The notes: a model not told the origin generated them from the sequence alone. DNA of 64,000 nucleotides from Telmatospirillum sp. J64-1 (GCF_006980715.1 NZ_SBHN01000001.1:434001-498000), one strand, 5' to 3'. Positions 24,707 through 33,393 are shown, counted from the stretch's first letter. Program-made: numbers and translations.

Positions 24707-26617
24707 ATGTCCCAGCCCACCGACCTCGACGTCATCACCATTGGCCGATGCTGCGTCGATCTTTATGCCGACCAGGTTGGAAGCCGTCTCGAGGACGCCC
24801 GCAGCTTCTCGAAATATATCGGCGGCTGCCCGACCAATATCGCCAGCGGCGCCGCGCGCCTGGGGCTGAAGAGCGCCTTGATCAGCCGCGTGGGGGACGA
24901 GCATTTCGGGCGCTTCGTGCGCGAGACGCTGGATCGGGAAGGGGTCGATACCAGCCATCTCAAGACCGACCCGCAGCGTCTGACGGCCCTGGCCATCCTG
25001 GGGATCGAGGACCGGGATACCTTTCCGCTGCTTTTCGTGCGCACTGATTGCGCCGATGCCGCGCTGGAAGAGGCCGATATCGACGAGGCCTTCATCGCCT
25101 CGGCCAAGGCGGTGGTCGTCACCGGCACCCATTTCTCGAAGCCGCATCTGGCGGCCGCCAGCCGCAAGGCCATGCGCATCGCCAAGCAGGCCGGGCGCAA
25201 GGTGATCCTGGACATCGACTACCGTCCCAGCCTGTGGGGGCTGCTCGGCATGGGGGCAGGCCAGAACCGTTTCGTCCAGAACGACGCCATCACCGCCCAT
25301 CTGCAATCCATCCTGCCCGATTGCGACGTGGTGGTCGGCACTGACGAGGAAGTGCATATCGCCGGCGGCACCACCGACACACTGGCGGCGCTGCGCGCCA
25401 TCCGGGCCGTCAGCAAGGCGCTGATCGTGCTCAAGCAGGGCCCCAAGGGCTGCGTCATGTTCCCGGGCGCGATCCCGAACTCGCTGGACGAGGGGATTTC
25501 CTCGGAAGGTTTCCCGGTCGAGGTCTTCAACGTGCTCGGCGCCGGGGATGGGTTCATGGCCGGATTCCTGCGCGGTTATCTGCGCGACCTGCCGCTGGAG
25601 GAATGCTGCCGCATTGCCAATGCCTGCGGCGCCCTGGCCGTCTCGCGCCACGGCTGCGCGCCGTCCTATCCCACCTGGGAAGAGCTTCAGGTCTTCCTGG
25701 AACGCGGCGTGGTCAATCCGCGCGTGCGGGAAGACGAGTGGATGGAGCATGTCCATTGGGCTTCCACCCGCCGCTATGTCTGGAAGGACATCTGCGCCCT
25801 GGCGATCGATCACCGGGTCCAGCTGGAGCAGATCGCCGATGAAGCCGGTGCTCCGCATAGCCGCATCCCGGACTTCAAGAAGCTGGCCCTGGAGGTGACG
25901 AAGGAGACTCCGGCGGGCAGCCTGTCCAAGGGCATGCTGCTTGATGGCCGCTATGGCGAAGCCGCGCTATTCGAGGCCTCGCGGGCGCAATTGTGGGTCG
26001 GCCGCCCGGTGGAACTGCCCGGCTCGAAGCCGCTGGCTTTCGAGGTCGGCCACAGCCTGGGCGTCGCCCTGCACGAATGGCCCGACGATCATGTGGTGAA
26101 ATGCCTGGTCTTCTATAACCCCGAGGACCCGCAGCCCTTGCGCGACCAGCAGATCGCCAGCCTGCAACGCCTTGCCGCCTCGGCGCGCGGCACCCGGCAT
26201 GAATTGCTGCTGGAAGTCATCATCGGGGCAGGGGCCGCCGAGAACAGCATGGCGCGCGCGCTCGAGCAGCTTTATGCCGCCGGGCTGAAGCCCGATTGGT
26301 GGAAGCTGCCCGACCAGACGGAAGCGGGATGGGCCGCGATTGCCGCCGTCATCGCCGCCAACGATCCCTATTGCCGGGGCGTGCTGCTCCTCGGTCTGGA
26401 TGCCGGGCTCGACGAGATGACCCTCAGCCTGCAACGTGCCGCCCGGCAGCCGATCTGCAAGGGCTTCGCGGTGGGGCGGACCATCTTTGGCGATGCCGCC
26501 CGCGACTGGTTCGCGGGTCGGATCGACGATGCCGAGGCCAAGGCCCGCATGGCCGCGCGTTACCGGCAGCTCATCGACATCTGGCAGTCCAGCCGCCAGT
26601 CCAGTCTGGCCGCCTGA
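24707..26617 (+). CDS. iolC: Fused 5-dehydro-2-deoxygluconokinase / DUF2090 (IolC-type, probable aldolase)
   Basis: A 636-residue two-domain protein. Residues about 8-330 are a PfkB/ribokinase-type kinase: DVITIGRCCVDLYA at the start, YIGGCPTNIASGAARLG, and the anion hole NVLGAGDGFMAGF with catalytic Asp281. Residues about 345-630 are the DUF2090 domain (ICALAIDHRVQLEQIADEAG), annotated in this fusion as 5-dehydro-2-deoxyphosphogluconate aldolase. Together they convert 5-dehydro-2-deoxygluconate to malonate semialdehyde plus dihydroxyacetone phosphate; mmsA then yields acetyl-CoA. It starts 36 bases after rpiR, probably co-transcribed. None of iolB, iolD, iolE or iolG is in the window. Confidence 0.92.
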   Translation: MSQPTDLDVITIGRCCVDLYADQVGSRLEDARSFSKYIGGCPTNIASGAARLGLKSALISRVGDEHFGRFVRETLDREGVDTSHLKTDPQRLTALAILGIEDRDTFPLLFVRTDCADAALEEADIDEAFIASAKAVVVTGTHFSKPHLAAASRKAMRIAKQAGRKVILDIDYRPSLWGLLGMGAGQNRFVQNDAITAHLQSILPDCDVVVGTDEEVHIAGGTTDTLAALRAIRAVSKALIVLKQGPKGCVMFPGAIPNSLDEGISSEGFPVEVFNVLGAGDGFMAGFLRGYLRDLPLEECCRIANACGALAVSRHGCAPSYPTWEELQVFLERGVVNPRVREDEWMEHVHWASTRRYVWKDICALAIDHRVQLEQIADEAGAPHSRIPDFKKLALEVTKETPAGSLSKGMLLDGRYGEAALFEASRAQLWVGRPVELPGSKPLAFEVGHSLGVALHEWPDDHVVKCLVFYNPEDPQPLRDQQIASLQRLAASARGTRHELLLEVIIGAGAAENSMARALEQLYAAGLKPDWWKLPDQTEAGWAAIAAVIAANDPYCRGVLLLGLDAGLDEMTLSLQRAARQPICKGFAVGRTIFGDAARDWFAGRIDDAEAKARMAARYRQLIDIWQSSRQSSLAA

Positions 26618-26623
26618 AAGACA

Positions 26624-26651
26624 CGGCCGTCGCATTCGCATGCGACGGCCG
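26624..26651. terminator. Bidirectional terminator between iolC and the MFS gene
   Basis: CGGCCGTCGCA (26624-26634) pairs perfectly with TGCGACGGCCG (26641-26651) around TTCGCA, followed by AATTCTTT. It lies just after the iolC stop and before the convergent MFS stop codon. Confidence 0.8.
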
Positions 26652-26664
26652 AATTCTTTAAGGA

Positions 26665-27873
26665 TCAGGCCGCGGCAGGCGCAGCGGCCGTCCGGTCCTT
26701 GATGGGAAAATGGAGGGCCGCGGCGACCAGCCCGGCCAGGGCGGTGGTGATCCACAGGATGGAATAGGAGCCGGTGACGTCGAGGACGAAACCGCCCGCC
26801 CAGGCGCCGAGGAACGAGCCGACCTGATGGCTGAGGAAGCAGATGCCGAACAGCGTGCCCAGATGCTGCAGGCCGAACAGCTTGGCGATCAGTCCGCTGG
26901 TCAGCGGCACCGTGCCCAGCCAGGTCAGTCCCATGATGGCGGCGAACAGCACGACCGAGGCTTCGCTCTTGGGCAGCAGGAAGAAGGCGGCGATGGACAG
27001 ACCCCGGATCAGGTAGAGGCAGCCCAGGACATGTTGCTGCGGCAGCCTGCCGCCCATCCATCCGCAGGCCCAACTGCCGATCATGTTGAACAGGCCGATC
27101 AGGGCCAGCGCCGTCGCGCCGAGGGCGGGCGGCATATGGCACAGTGTCAGATAGGCCGGCAGATGCGTCGCGATGAAGGCGAGCTGGAAGCCGCAGGTGA
27201 AGAAGCCCAGGGTCAGCAGCCGGTAGCCCTGGTGGCGCCCGGCCTCGCCCAGCGCCTCGCGGATCGACAGCGGAGCTACCGGCTGTGGCGGGGCACCGGC
27301 GTCCGAGCGGCGGTCGAGAAGAAGGCCAAGCGGGGCGGCCAGCAGCATCACGGCGGCCAGGGCGACCAAGGCGGCGGTCATGCCCCAGCCGACGGTGATG
27401 GACTGGGCGAAGGGCACCATCACGACCTGTCCCAGCGAGCCCCCGGCACTGGCGATGCCCATGGCCGTGCTGCGCTTCTCGGCGGAGGCGGCGCGGCCGA
27501 CGGCGGTCAGGACCACCCCGAAACTGGTGCAGCTGATGCCGATGCCGACGAACAAGCCCATGCCGATCAGCAGCATGGCCCCGCTGGGCAGCAGGGCCGA
27601 GATGGCCAGCCCCAGGGCGAGGACGAAGGCGCCGAAGCCGACCACGGGCGCGGCGCCCCAGCGGTCCGCCGCCGCCCCGGCGAAGGGCTGGGCGAAGCCC
27701 CAGGCGAGGTTGTGCAGGGCGATCGCCAGGGCGATCAGGGTCACCGGCAAACCGCGTTCGAAGGAGAAGGGTTCGAGGAACAAGCCGAAGGTCTGGCGGA
27801 TCCCCATGGCGGCGCTCATGATCAGGGCCGCCGCCAGGGTCACGCCGATCACGGAACCGGCCATGCGCGTCAT
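26665..27873 (-). CDS. Major facilitator superfamily transporter
   Basis: A 402-residue carrier with about 12 hydrophobic helices. The loop GIASAGGSLGQVVMVPFAQ and the helix-2 region AWGFAQPFAGAAADRWG are typical of the monocarboxylate/oxalate-formate-like MFS branch. Substrate unknown. It lies downstream of a LysR gene on the same strand with a 100-base gap, and may be its target. Confidence 0.87.
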   Translation of the reverse strand: MTRMAGSVIGVTLAAALIMSAAMGIRQTFGLFLEPFSFERGLPVTLIALAIALHNLAWGFAQPFAGAAADRWGAAPVVGFGAFVLALGLAISALLPSGAMLLIGMGLFVGIGISCTSFGVVLTAVGRAASAEKRSTAMGIASAGGSLGQVVMVPFAQSITVGWGMTAALVALAAVMLLAAPLGLLLDRRSDAGAPPQPVAPLSIREALGEAGRHQGYRLLTLGFFTCGFQLAFIATHLPAYLTLCHMPPALGATALALIGLFNMIGSWACGWMGGRLPQQHVLGCLYLIRGLSIAAFFLLPKSEASVVLFAAIMGLTWLGTVPLTSGLIAKLFGLQHLGTLFGICFLSHQVGSFLGAWAGGFVLDVTGSYSILWITTALAGLVAAALHFPIKDRTAAAPAAA

Positions 27874-27973
27874 GCTGTCTCTCCCTTGCCAGGATTATGC
27901 GGCCCTCAGGCTAGGCCGGGGCGAAGACGGCGGCAAAGGAGAAGCATGTCACGATGGATGAGCTATACTCATC

Positions 27974-28885
27974 TCACTGCGGCGGGAGCGACTCGTCGAA
28001 GGTGCGGGCGGCGTCAAGGAGAAGGCGCTTGAAGGCGCGCAGTTCCGGACGCCGTTCGGCCCCTTCCGAACTGGCCAGCCAATAGGCCGCCTTCGCCCTC
28101 ATCCCTTCCGGGCGGGCTTCCACCAGGGCGCTTGCGGCCAGTTCCTGGTCCACCAGCGGTCTATGCCCCAGGGCGATGCCCAATCCGGCCATGGCCGCCT
28201 CGCAGGCCATCTGAAGCGTGTCGAAGGTGAGCTTCCCCGAGGCTTCGGGACCCGTCAGGCCGGTATGTTCCAGCCAGCCCGGCCAATCCTCGTCGACGGT
28301 GGACACATGAATGAGAGTCGCCTTGCGCAGGTCCACCAACCCATCCTCCCCCCGCAGCGAATCGCGGTAGAGGGGAGTGCAAACGGGGATCAGATGCTCG
28401 CCGAACAATCGGTCCCAGGAGGCACCGGCGGAGGCCGCCTGGCTGCGGCGGATGGCGAAGTCGAAGCCGTCGGTGGGAAATCCCACCAGCCGCTGCGAGG
28501 TGTTGACCAGGACCGAGACCGTCGGCCATTGCTCATGGAAAACGGGCAGGAGGGGCAGCAGCCAGCGCGAGGCGAGGGTGGGCGCGCAGCTTATGGCGAT
28601 GGCGCGCTTGTTGTGGCGGCTGGGCAGGCGTTCCGTGCCGACGGCGATCAACGCCATGGCCTCGGAGACGTAGGCCAGATAATCGGCCCCTTCGGGCGTG
28701 AGCGACAGCTTGCGGGGTTCGCGCAGGAACAAGGTGACCCCCAGGCTCTGTTCCAAAGCGACGATGCCGTGGCTGACGGCGCTGGGGGTGATGTTCAACT
28801 CCTCGGCGGCGCGTTTGAAACTGAGATGCCGCCCCGCGGCCTCGAAGAGGCGCAGGGCGGACAAAGGAGGAAGTCGCAAAGGCAT
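27974..28885 (-). CDS. LysR-family transcriptional regulator (GcvA-like)
   Basis: A 303-residue regulator. The N-terminal helix-turn-helix reads LSFKRAAEELNITPSAVSHG (about residues 20-40) with the usual LFLREPRKLSLTPEG wing. The effector domain follows. PPLSALRLFEAAGRHLSF is typical of the GcvA-like subgroup. The upstream gene nnrS is unrelated and separated by a terminator. The natural target is probably the MFS gene that follows; nothing in the sequence identifies the effector. Confidence 0.9.
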   Translation of the reverse strand: MPLRLPPLSALRLFEAAGRHLSFKRAAEELNITPSAVSHGIVALEQSLGVTLFLREPRKLSLTPEGADYLAYVSEAMALIAVGTERLPSRHNKRAIAISCAPTLASRWLLPLLPVFHEQWPTVSVLVNTSQRLVGFPTDGFDFAIRRSQAASAGASWDRLFGEHLIPVCTPLYRDSLRGEDGLVDLRKATLIHVSTVDEDWPGWLEHTGLTGPEASGKLTFDTLQMACEAAMAGLGIALGHRPLVDQELAASALVEARPEGMRAKAAYWLASSEGAERRPELRAFKRLLLDAARTFDESLPPQ

Positions 28886-28899
28886 GGTCCGCCGATCTT

Positions 28900-28932
28900 A
28901 AAGCATGACGCAGCAAATCTGCATCATGCTTT
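28900..28932 (-). terminator. Terminator after the nnrS gene
   Basis: A 14-base inverted repeat with one mismatch (28900-28913 with 28919-28932) and loop CAAAT lies between the nnrS stop and the lysR start. Read on the minus strand it is followed by TTTAAGAT. It also overlaps the lysR leader region. Confidence 0.6.
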
Positions 28933-28965
28933 GAAATTCCATATCTGCCCTCTGCTTGGAAAAAC

Positions 28966-30120
28966 TCAGCCGGGCAGACCGTCGATGCGGGGCTTGACCA
29001 GGATCGGCCAATAGACCACGGCGAACAGCGCCCATCCCGCCGTCCACAGGATGCCTGCCGGCAGGATGGCATATTCCAGGGGCAGGGAGACCCGCAGCAG
29101 GGCGGCGAGGATGACCAGTCCGTAGGCGAGGACCGTCGCGGGCGACGGCCTCAGCGGCCGCCCGGAATGTCCCAGGGCGGCGCGCGAGGCCACCGCCAGA
29201 ATCATGACGCCGATGGCGCCCGTCGTCAGGGCATGCAGCGCGGCACTCGGCGGCACCATCCCGGCCAGGTCGGCGGCGGCTTTCAGCAGATAGCCCAGCG
29301 GCACCCAAAGATAGCCGACATGCAGGATCCAAACGAGCGGCATGCCCAGCACGCGGCGGCTCTGCCAGCCCTTCATGCGGATGAGTAGAAGGATGGCGGC
29401 GAAGAGGGCGGCAAGCCCGCTCCACAAGGAACCCGGCAGCAGGATCTCGGTGACGACCACCAGCATCACCGAAGGCACGGCCAGGCGGTCCAGCCAAGCC
29501 GGGGTGTGGCAGGTCAGGCGGTGGTCTCCCGTCGCCATGCGCAGGGCATTCTGGGTGAAGGCCGGGACGATGCGTCCGCCGATCAGGACGATCATCGCCG
29601 TGATCAGATAGGCCATGACATGCAGGGCGGTGACCGGATCGCCGAAATGGAACCAGGCATTCAGCCCAGCCAGGCCCAACAGCATGGCGGGGACCTGATA
29701 GTTGCGCCGGTTGCGGGCGATCCAGATGTCGCGCGCGATGAAGGCCGCCAGGGCGGGCAGGAACAACAAATCCAGCCATGCCCAGGCGCCTCCGGCCATC
29801 ATGCCGAGGCGTCCGGCGAGGAATAGCAGGATCAGGCCGAGAAGCGGCATTCCCTGGATCGAGGGGCGGTTGGTCCATTTCGGCACCGCCGCCATCAGGA
29901 AACCGGCAATCGCGGCACCTGCGAAGCCGAACAGCATCTCATGGCCGTGCCAGAGCGCGTCGAGCGGCAGCAATCCCTGCCATGCCGCCAGCCACAACGC
30001 CAGCCCGCCCGCCGCCCACAGGGCCGAGAACAGGAAGAAGGGGCGATGGCCCGAGGCCAGCATGACATGGCCTTGCCAGGGTTGGGCGGTCGGTTCCGTC
30101 AGGGGAATGGTGATGGGCAT
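28966..30120 (-). CDS. nnrS: NnrS family haem/copper membrane protein
   Basis: A 384-residue polytopic protein (about 12 helices) of the NnrS family, which is induced by nitric oxide and helps protect against NO stress. The family motifs are visible: ASGHRPFFLFSALWA at the start, LWHGHEMLFGFAGAAIAGFL, and ALHALTTGAIGVMILAVASRAALGH. I chose the ATG preceded by AGGAGGTATGCC; the frame is open 21 codons upstream without that support. It starts 59 bases after hmp ends and shares its promoter. Confidence 0.92.
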   Translation of the reverse strand: MPITIPLTEPTAQPWQGHVMLASGHRPFFLFSALWAAGGLALWLAAWQGLLPLDALWHGHEMLFGFAGAAIAGFLMAAVPKWTNRPSIQGMPLLGLILLFLAGRLGMMAGGAWAWLDLLFLPALAAFIARDIWIARNRRNYQVPAMLLGLAGLNAWFHFGDPVTALHVMAYLITAMIVLIGGRIVPAFTQNALRMATGDHRLTCHTPAWLDRLAVPSVMLVVVTEILLPGSLWSGLAALFAAILLLIRMKGWQSRRVLGMPLVWILHVGYLWVPLGYLLKAAADLAGMVPPSAALHALTTGAIGVMILAVASRAALGHSGRPLRPSPATVLAYGLVILAALLRVSLPLEYAILPAGILWTAGWALFAVVYWPILVKPRIDGLPG

Positions 30121-30179
30121 GGCATACCTCCTGCGTCTGGATGGAGGATGGATGAAGCTGGTTTCCGGTCCGTTTCCGC

Positions 30180-31412
30180 TCACGCCGCCTTGGGCGTGCC
30201 AAGGATGTCGGAGCCGAAAACTTCGTAATGGATGCGGTCCGCCCCGACGCCCATGGCCAGCAGTTGGTCCCGCTGCAGGCGGAGGAAGGGCAGGGGGCCG
30301 CAGAGATAGTAATCGGCCTGCGGGCGCAGGACGTGGTCCTTCACCGCCTCCAGGTCGACCTGTCCGATGACGTCGTATTCCTCTCCCGCCCGGTCGCCCT
30401 CGGCGATCTTTTCCAGGAAGAGAAGGGCGGTGACGTTGGCATGATCCCGGGCCGCCTGGCGGACCCGCTGCCGCATCGCCTGGACGCTGCTGTCGCGGGC
30501 ACCGTGGACGAAGACCACTTCGCGCCGGGACCCGCTGCCGGTCAGGGCGTTGAGCATGCTGATCATGGGGGTGATGCCGACGCCGCCGCTGATCAGGATC
30601 ACCGGCGTGTCGCGGTCCTCGTGCAGGGTGAAGTCGCCGAAGGGCGGGCTCAGTTCGATTTCGTCGCCTTCGTCGAAATCGTCGTGCAGTAGGGTCGAGA
30701 CCATGCCCACCGGGATGTGGGATCCTCTCCTGCCCTCGCGTTTCACCGAGATGCGCAGATAACGGCCGTTCGGGGCGTCGGAGAGAGAATATTGCCGGGG
30801 CTGGATCAGGCCCAGCGACGGCACGAAGACGCGCACACTGACATATTGTCCCGGTTTGAAGGCGGGGACCGGTCCGCCGTCGGCGGGCACCAGATAGAAG
30901 GACGTGATCTCGCAGCTTTCGGGCCGGATGCGCCGGATGGTGAAGCTGCGCCAGTCCTGCCGGCCGCCCAGGCCCTCGGCTGCCTTGCGGTGGAGCTCCG
31001 ACTCCGCCGCCATCAGGATGGCGGCAAGCTGGTCATAGGCCGCCGTCCAGGCGGCGATCACCTCGTCCGTCACCGCATCGCCCAGGACTTCCCGGATGGC
31101 GGCCAGCAGGTTCTCGCCGACGATGTCATATTGCGCGGGCTGGATGTTCAGGCTGGCATGCTTGTGGGTGATCCGGCGGATGGCGGCGGACAGGACATGG
31201 GGCTGGTCGATATTGGCGGCATAGGCATGGACGGCATCGGCCAGCGCCCGCGGCTGGTCCCCGACGACTTGGTGGGCCTGGTTGAAGATGTTCTTCAACT
31301 CGGGATGCTTGCGGAACAGGCGCTGGTAGAAGTGACGGGTGATGGCAAGACCATGCTCGGCCAGGACGGGTGCGGTGGATTTGACGATCGTTCTGTGATG
31401 CGGAGACAGCAT
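30180..31412 (-). CDS. hmp: Flavohaemoglobin (nitric oxide dioxygenase)
   Basis: A 410-residue enzyme oxidising NO to nitrate with O2 and NAD(P)H. The globin domain has Tyr29 and Gln53 (distal pocket) and the proximal His85 in KHASLNIQPAQYDIVG, at the same numbers as in E. coli Hmp. The reductase part has RQYSLSD (FAD), GGVGITPMISMLNAL (NAD) and YYLCGPLPFL. AGGAA precedes the ATG. An NsrR-like operator starts 14 bases upstream. Co-transcribed with nnrS. Confidence 0.96.
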   Translation of the reverse strand: MLSPHHRTIVKSTAPVLAEHGLAITRHFYQRLFRKHPELKNIFNQAHQVVGDQPRALADAVHAYAANIDQPHVLSAAIRRITHKHASLNIQPAQYDIVGENLLAAIREVLGDAVTDEVIAAWTAAYDQLAAILMAAESELHRKAAEGLGGRQDWRSFTIRRIRPESCEITSFYLVPADGGPVPAFKPGQYVSVRVFVPSLGLIQPRQYSLSDAPNGRYLRISVKREGRRGSHIPVGMVSTLLHDDFDEGDEIELSPPFGDFTLHEDRDTPVILISGGVGITPMISMLNALTGSGSRREVVFVHGARDSSVQAMRQRVRQAARDHANVTALLFLEKIAEGDRAGEEYDVIGQVDLEAVKDHVLRPQADYYLCGPLPFLRLQRDQLLAMGVGADRIHYEVFGSDILGTPKAA

Positions 31413-31426
31413 GGACTTCGTTCCTA

Positions 31427-31449
31427 AAGATGTATTTTAAATACCTTAA
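31427..31449 (-). promoter_or_regulatory. Putative NsrR operator before hmp
   Basis: Read on the hmp strand, one half-site is AAATACATCTT, matching all 11 positions of the remembered NsrR consensus half (AAATRCATCTT). The other half matches about 7 of 11, with the expected single central base. NsrR is an NO-sensing repressor whose classic target is hmp. No nsrR gene is in the window. Confidence 0.65.
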
Positions 31450-31729
31450 TTGGATAGCATGCCCGTGCGGCAATGTCAGGTGTTTTTGGGAGGTATGGCC
31501 CGGCTTCCCAGAGGGCGGGAGCGCATGGGAAGGGTGCGGGAAAGGAAAGGATCGTGCCGTTTTCCCAGCCACCCATACCGTATGTATTCCTATCATTTCC
31601 AAGGGATGCATGAGGCGGATGCCGATAGAGCAGGTCGGATATTGACGCTGCCCCACCCATTCCTGTAGATGAAATGCCCCTTTGTCGCTGCATCACGATA
31701 TTCACTCGTCTTCAGCATCAGGATTTCCC
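31450..31729. other. Non-coding stretch between hmp and the HPP gene
   Basis: With the NsrR-like site this makes a gap of about 317 bases. Short open frames on both strands lack ribosome-binding sites and recognisable composition. The only symmetric element I noted is CATACCGTATG at 31574-31584. It should contain the promoter of the HPP gene; I found no FNR/NnrR-type box in it. Confidence 0.5.
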
Positions 31730-32233
31730 ATGGCGCGCCGTTTCTTCCACAGACATCAGCCCTCTTTGCCCTGCCACGGCTGGCTCAAGGCGAGCCTTGG
31801 CAGCGTTTTGGGCATGGCCATCGTCGGCGCCATCGGCCATTTCAGCGACACCTTGTTCCTGATCGCGCCGTTCGCGGCCTCCAGCGTGCTGATCTTCGGG
31901 GCGCCGGAAAGCCCCCTGGCCCAGCCGACGGCGGTGATCGGCGGACATCTGCTGGGGGCGGCGGCCGGATTGCTGCTGCGGGTGGCCCTGCCGCCGGAAT
32001 GGTGGGCCCTGGGTCTGGCCGTCGGCGGCGCGATCTTCCTGATGGCCGTCCTGCGGGTGACCCATCCCCCGGCGGGGGCCGTGGCGGTCGTGCTGTTCCT
32101 CAGCACCGCGCCGTATTGGCTGTTGCTGGCCGCGGTCCTGCTGGGATCGCTGGTCCTGGTTCTGTCCGCCACGCTGTTCCATCGCCTGCCGCCGTCCCGT
32201 CCTTATCCCATCCCCCATCCGCAAGAGCGCTAG
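31730..32233 (+). CDS. HPP family membrane protein
   Basis: A 167-residue protein with four to five helices and the family name motif in RVTHPPAGAVAVVLF; FGAPESPLAQPTAVIGGH is also conserved. HPP proteins occur near nitrogen-oxide genes, and plant members have been linked to nitrite transport in chloroplasts. Start chosen at the ATG with AGGA 6 bases upstream; a TTG 16 codons earlier is open. It ends two bases before the convergent DUF1858 stop, with no terminator visible. Confidence 0.85.
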   Translation: MARRFFHRHQPSLPCHGWLKASLGSVLGMAIVGAIGHFSDTLFLIAPFAASSVLIFGAPESPLAQPTAVIGGHLLGAAAGLLLRVALPPEWWALGLAVGGAIFLMAVLRVTHPPAGAVAVVLFLSTAPYWLLLAAVLLGSLVLVLSATLFHRLPPSRPYPIPHPQER

Positions 32234-32235
32234 GG

Positions 32236-32505
32236 TCACGGCTGGCCGTGGGACAGGGGCGGCAGGAAGGGGCCGCTGGGCAGCTTGCCGTCCAAGGCCT
32301 CGCGCAACTCCTCCATCAGGACGTCGCTGTCCAGGCCGTGGGACTGTGCGGCTTCGTGCAGGGTCATGAAAGGCGCCATGGAACAGCCGGGGCAGGCCAT
32401 GCGCCGATACAGGAAGACAGGCAGCAGATCGGGCCAGGTCTCCAGGACCTCGGCCACCATCATGTCGGGGGAAAGAACCTGGTTGGACAGGGAAAGGGGG
32501 GGCAT
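32236..32505 (-). CDS. DUF1858 domain protein (hybrid-cluster-protein-associated redox disulfide type)
   Basis: An 89-residue cytoplasmic protein. Residues about 8-65 form a DUF1858 domain: LSPDMMVAEVLETWPDLLPVF, then a CPGC pair (residues 38-41) and ALDGKL near the end. The family is linked to nitrosative-stress proteins such as ScdA/YtfE and hybrid cluster protein. The ATG follows GAGGATGACGCC. A perfect TTGCG-N4-CGCAA palindrome lies about 70 bases upstream, which places it in the NO regulon. Function unknown. Confidence 0.82.
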   Translation of the reverse strand: MPPLSLSNQVLSPDMMVAEVLETWPDLLPVFLYRRMACPGCSMAPFMTLHEAAQSHGLDSDVLMEELREALDGKLPSGPFLPPLSHGQP

Positions 32506-32573
32506 GGCGTCATCCTCGGGCTGATGGGGGCATTGTCCTTGTTCCCATACTAGGGCCTGAGGGAGGATGCTTC

Positions 32574-32589
32574 TTTGCGCCGGCGCAAA
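32574..32589. promoter_or_regulatory. NnrR/Dnr-type box before the DUF1858 gene
   Basis: TTTGCGCCGGCGCAAA is a perfect 16-base palindrome with the Crp/Fnr-family architecture TTGCG-N4-CGCAA. Its centre is 77 bases before the DUF1858 start. The same core occurs 63 bases before norB. Confidence 0.72.
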
Positions 32590-32600
32590 CCGGCGCCCTT

Positions 32601-33317
32601 TTAGTCCTTCTGCTTGGGCGCGGGCAGGTCCTCGGCGATGGCGACCAGGCGATGGGGCTCGGTGATCACCACATGCTGGCGGGTGCTGGCGACGATGCCC
32701 TGGCCTTCCCAGGCCGAAAGGGTGCGGCTGACCGTGTGCAGGGTGGTTCCCGTCATCTCCGCCAGGTCCTGGCGCGACAGGGGGAAGTCGATCTCGACTC
32801 CCGTCTCCACGCGCCGCCCGGCTTGGCGGACCAGGCGCAGCAGGGCGTGGGCGATGCGCCGTTCCACGCGTTCGGTCGAAATCTCGCGCAGGCGCTTCTG
32901 TACCTCTCCGAAGCGCCGCCCGAGGATGCTCAGCGCATTGAGCGCGATGCGTGGATGCCTTTCCATCAGTGCCATCATGGTCGGCACCGACCAATGGATT
33001 TCCACGCAATCGGTGACCGCCAGTGCCTCGGCGGGATATTTGCCGCCCATGAACATGGCCAGGGTGCCGAACATCTCGCCCGCCCCCAGGAAATGCAGCA
33101 CCACCTGTTGGCCGTCCGGCCCGGTCTGCACGATCTTGACCTGACCGTCGATCAGGGCATGCCCGGCCAGGGCTTCGTCGCCCTGGGAAAAGATGCGGGT
33201 GCCCTTGGGGATCAGCCGTGTCTGGGCATGGCGCACCACATCGGCCAGCGCCTCGCGCTCCAATGCCTTGAACAGCGGCATGCCATGCAGAACGGCGGGA
33301 TCGGGAGAATGGGGCAT
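32601..33317 (-). CDS. Crp/Fnr-family regulator (NnrR/Dnr-like)
   Basis: A 238-residue regulator with an N-terminal cyclic-nucleotide-type beta barrel (GTRIFSQGDEALAGHALIDG and the following HFLGAGEMFGTLAMF) and a C-terminal helix-turn-helix (RQDLAEMTGTTLHTVSRTLS). The N-terminal cysteine cluster of Fnr is absent, so it is not an iron-sulfur oxygen sensor. By family and place it should be an NO-responsive NnrR/Dnr-type activator. Two ATGs are possible; the one at 33317 has AAGGA 9 bases upstream. It is divergent from nirK. Confidence 0.87.
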   Translation of the reverse strand: MPHSPDPAVLHGMPLFKALEREALADVVRHAQTRLIPKGTRIFSQGDEALAGHALIDGQVKIVQTGPDGQQVVLHFLGAGEMFGTLAMFMGGKYPAEALAVTDCVEIHWSVPTMMALMERHPRIALNALSILGRRFGEVQKRLREISTERVERRIAHALLRLVRQAGRRVETGVEIDFPLSRQDLAEMTGTTLHTVSRTLSAWEGQGIVASTRQHVVITEPHRLVAIAEDLPAPKQKD

Positions 33318-33379
33318 CGGGGGCATTCCTTTCGTCAGACGACGCGCAAACAGTTTCCGCCTAAGTATCGGCGGCGAAT

Positions 33380-33393
33380 TTGTTCCTCGACAA
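33380..33393. promoter_or_regulatory. Crp/Fnr-type box shared by nirK and its regulator
   Basis: TTGTTCCTCGACAA fits TTGTY-N4-GACAA with one imperfect position. Its centre is about 78 bases before nirK and 69 before the regulator gene, suited to control both. It differs from the TTGCG-type sites elsewhere in the island, so either Fnr or the local regulator could bind. Confidence 0.55.

Noticed and set aside
27957-27973. GATGAG-N5-CTCATC hairpin next to the lysR stop
   Set aside because: Only a 6-base stem with no T-run; too weak to call a terminator, and not placed like a LysR binding site.
31424-31705. Small open frames in the hmp/HPP gap (minus 31424-31705; plus 31430-31668)
   Set aside because: They overlap each other and the NsrR-like site, lack ribosome-binding sites and have no conserved features.
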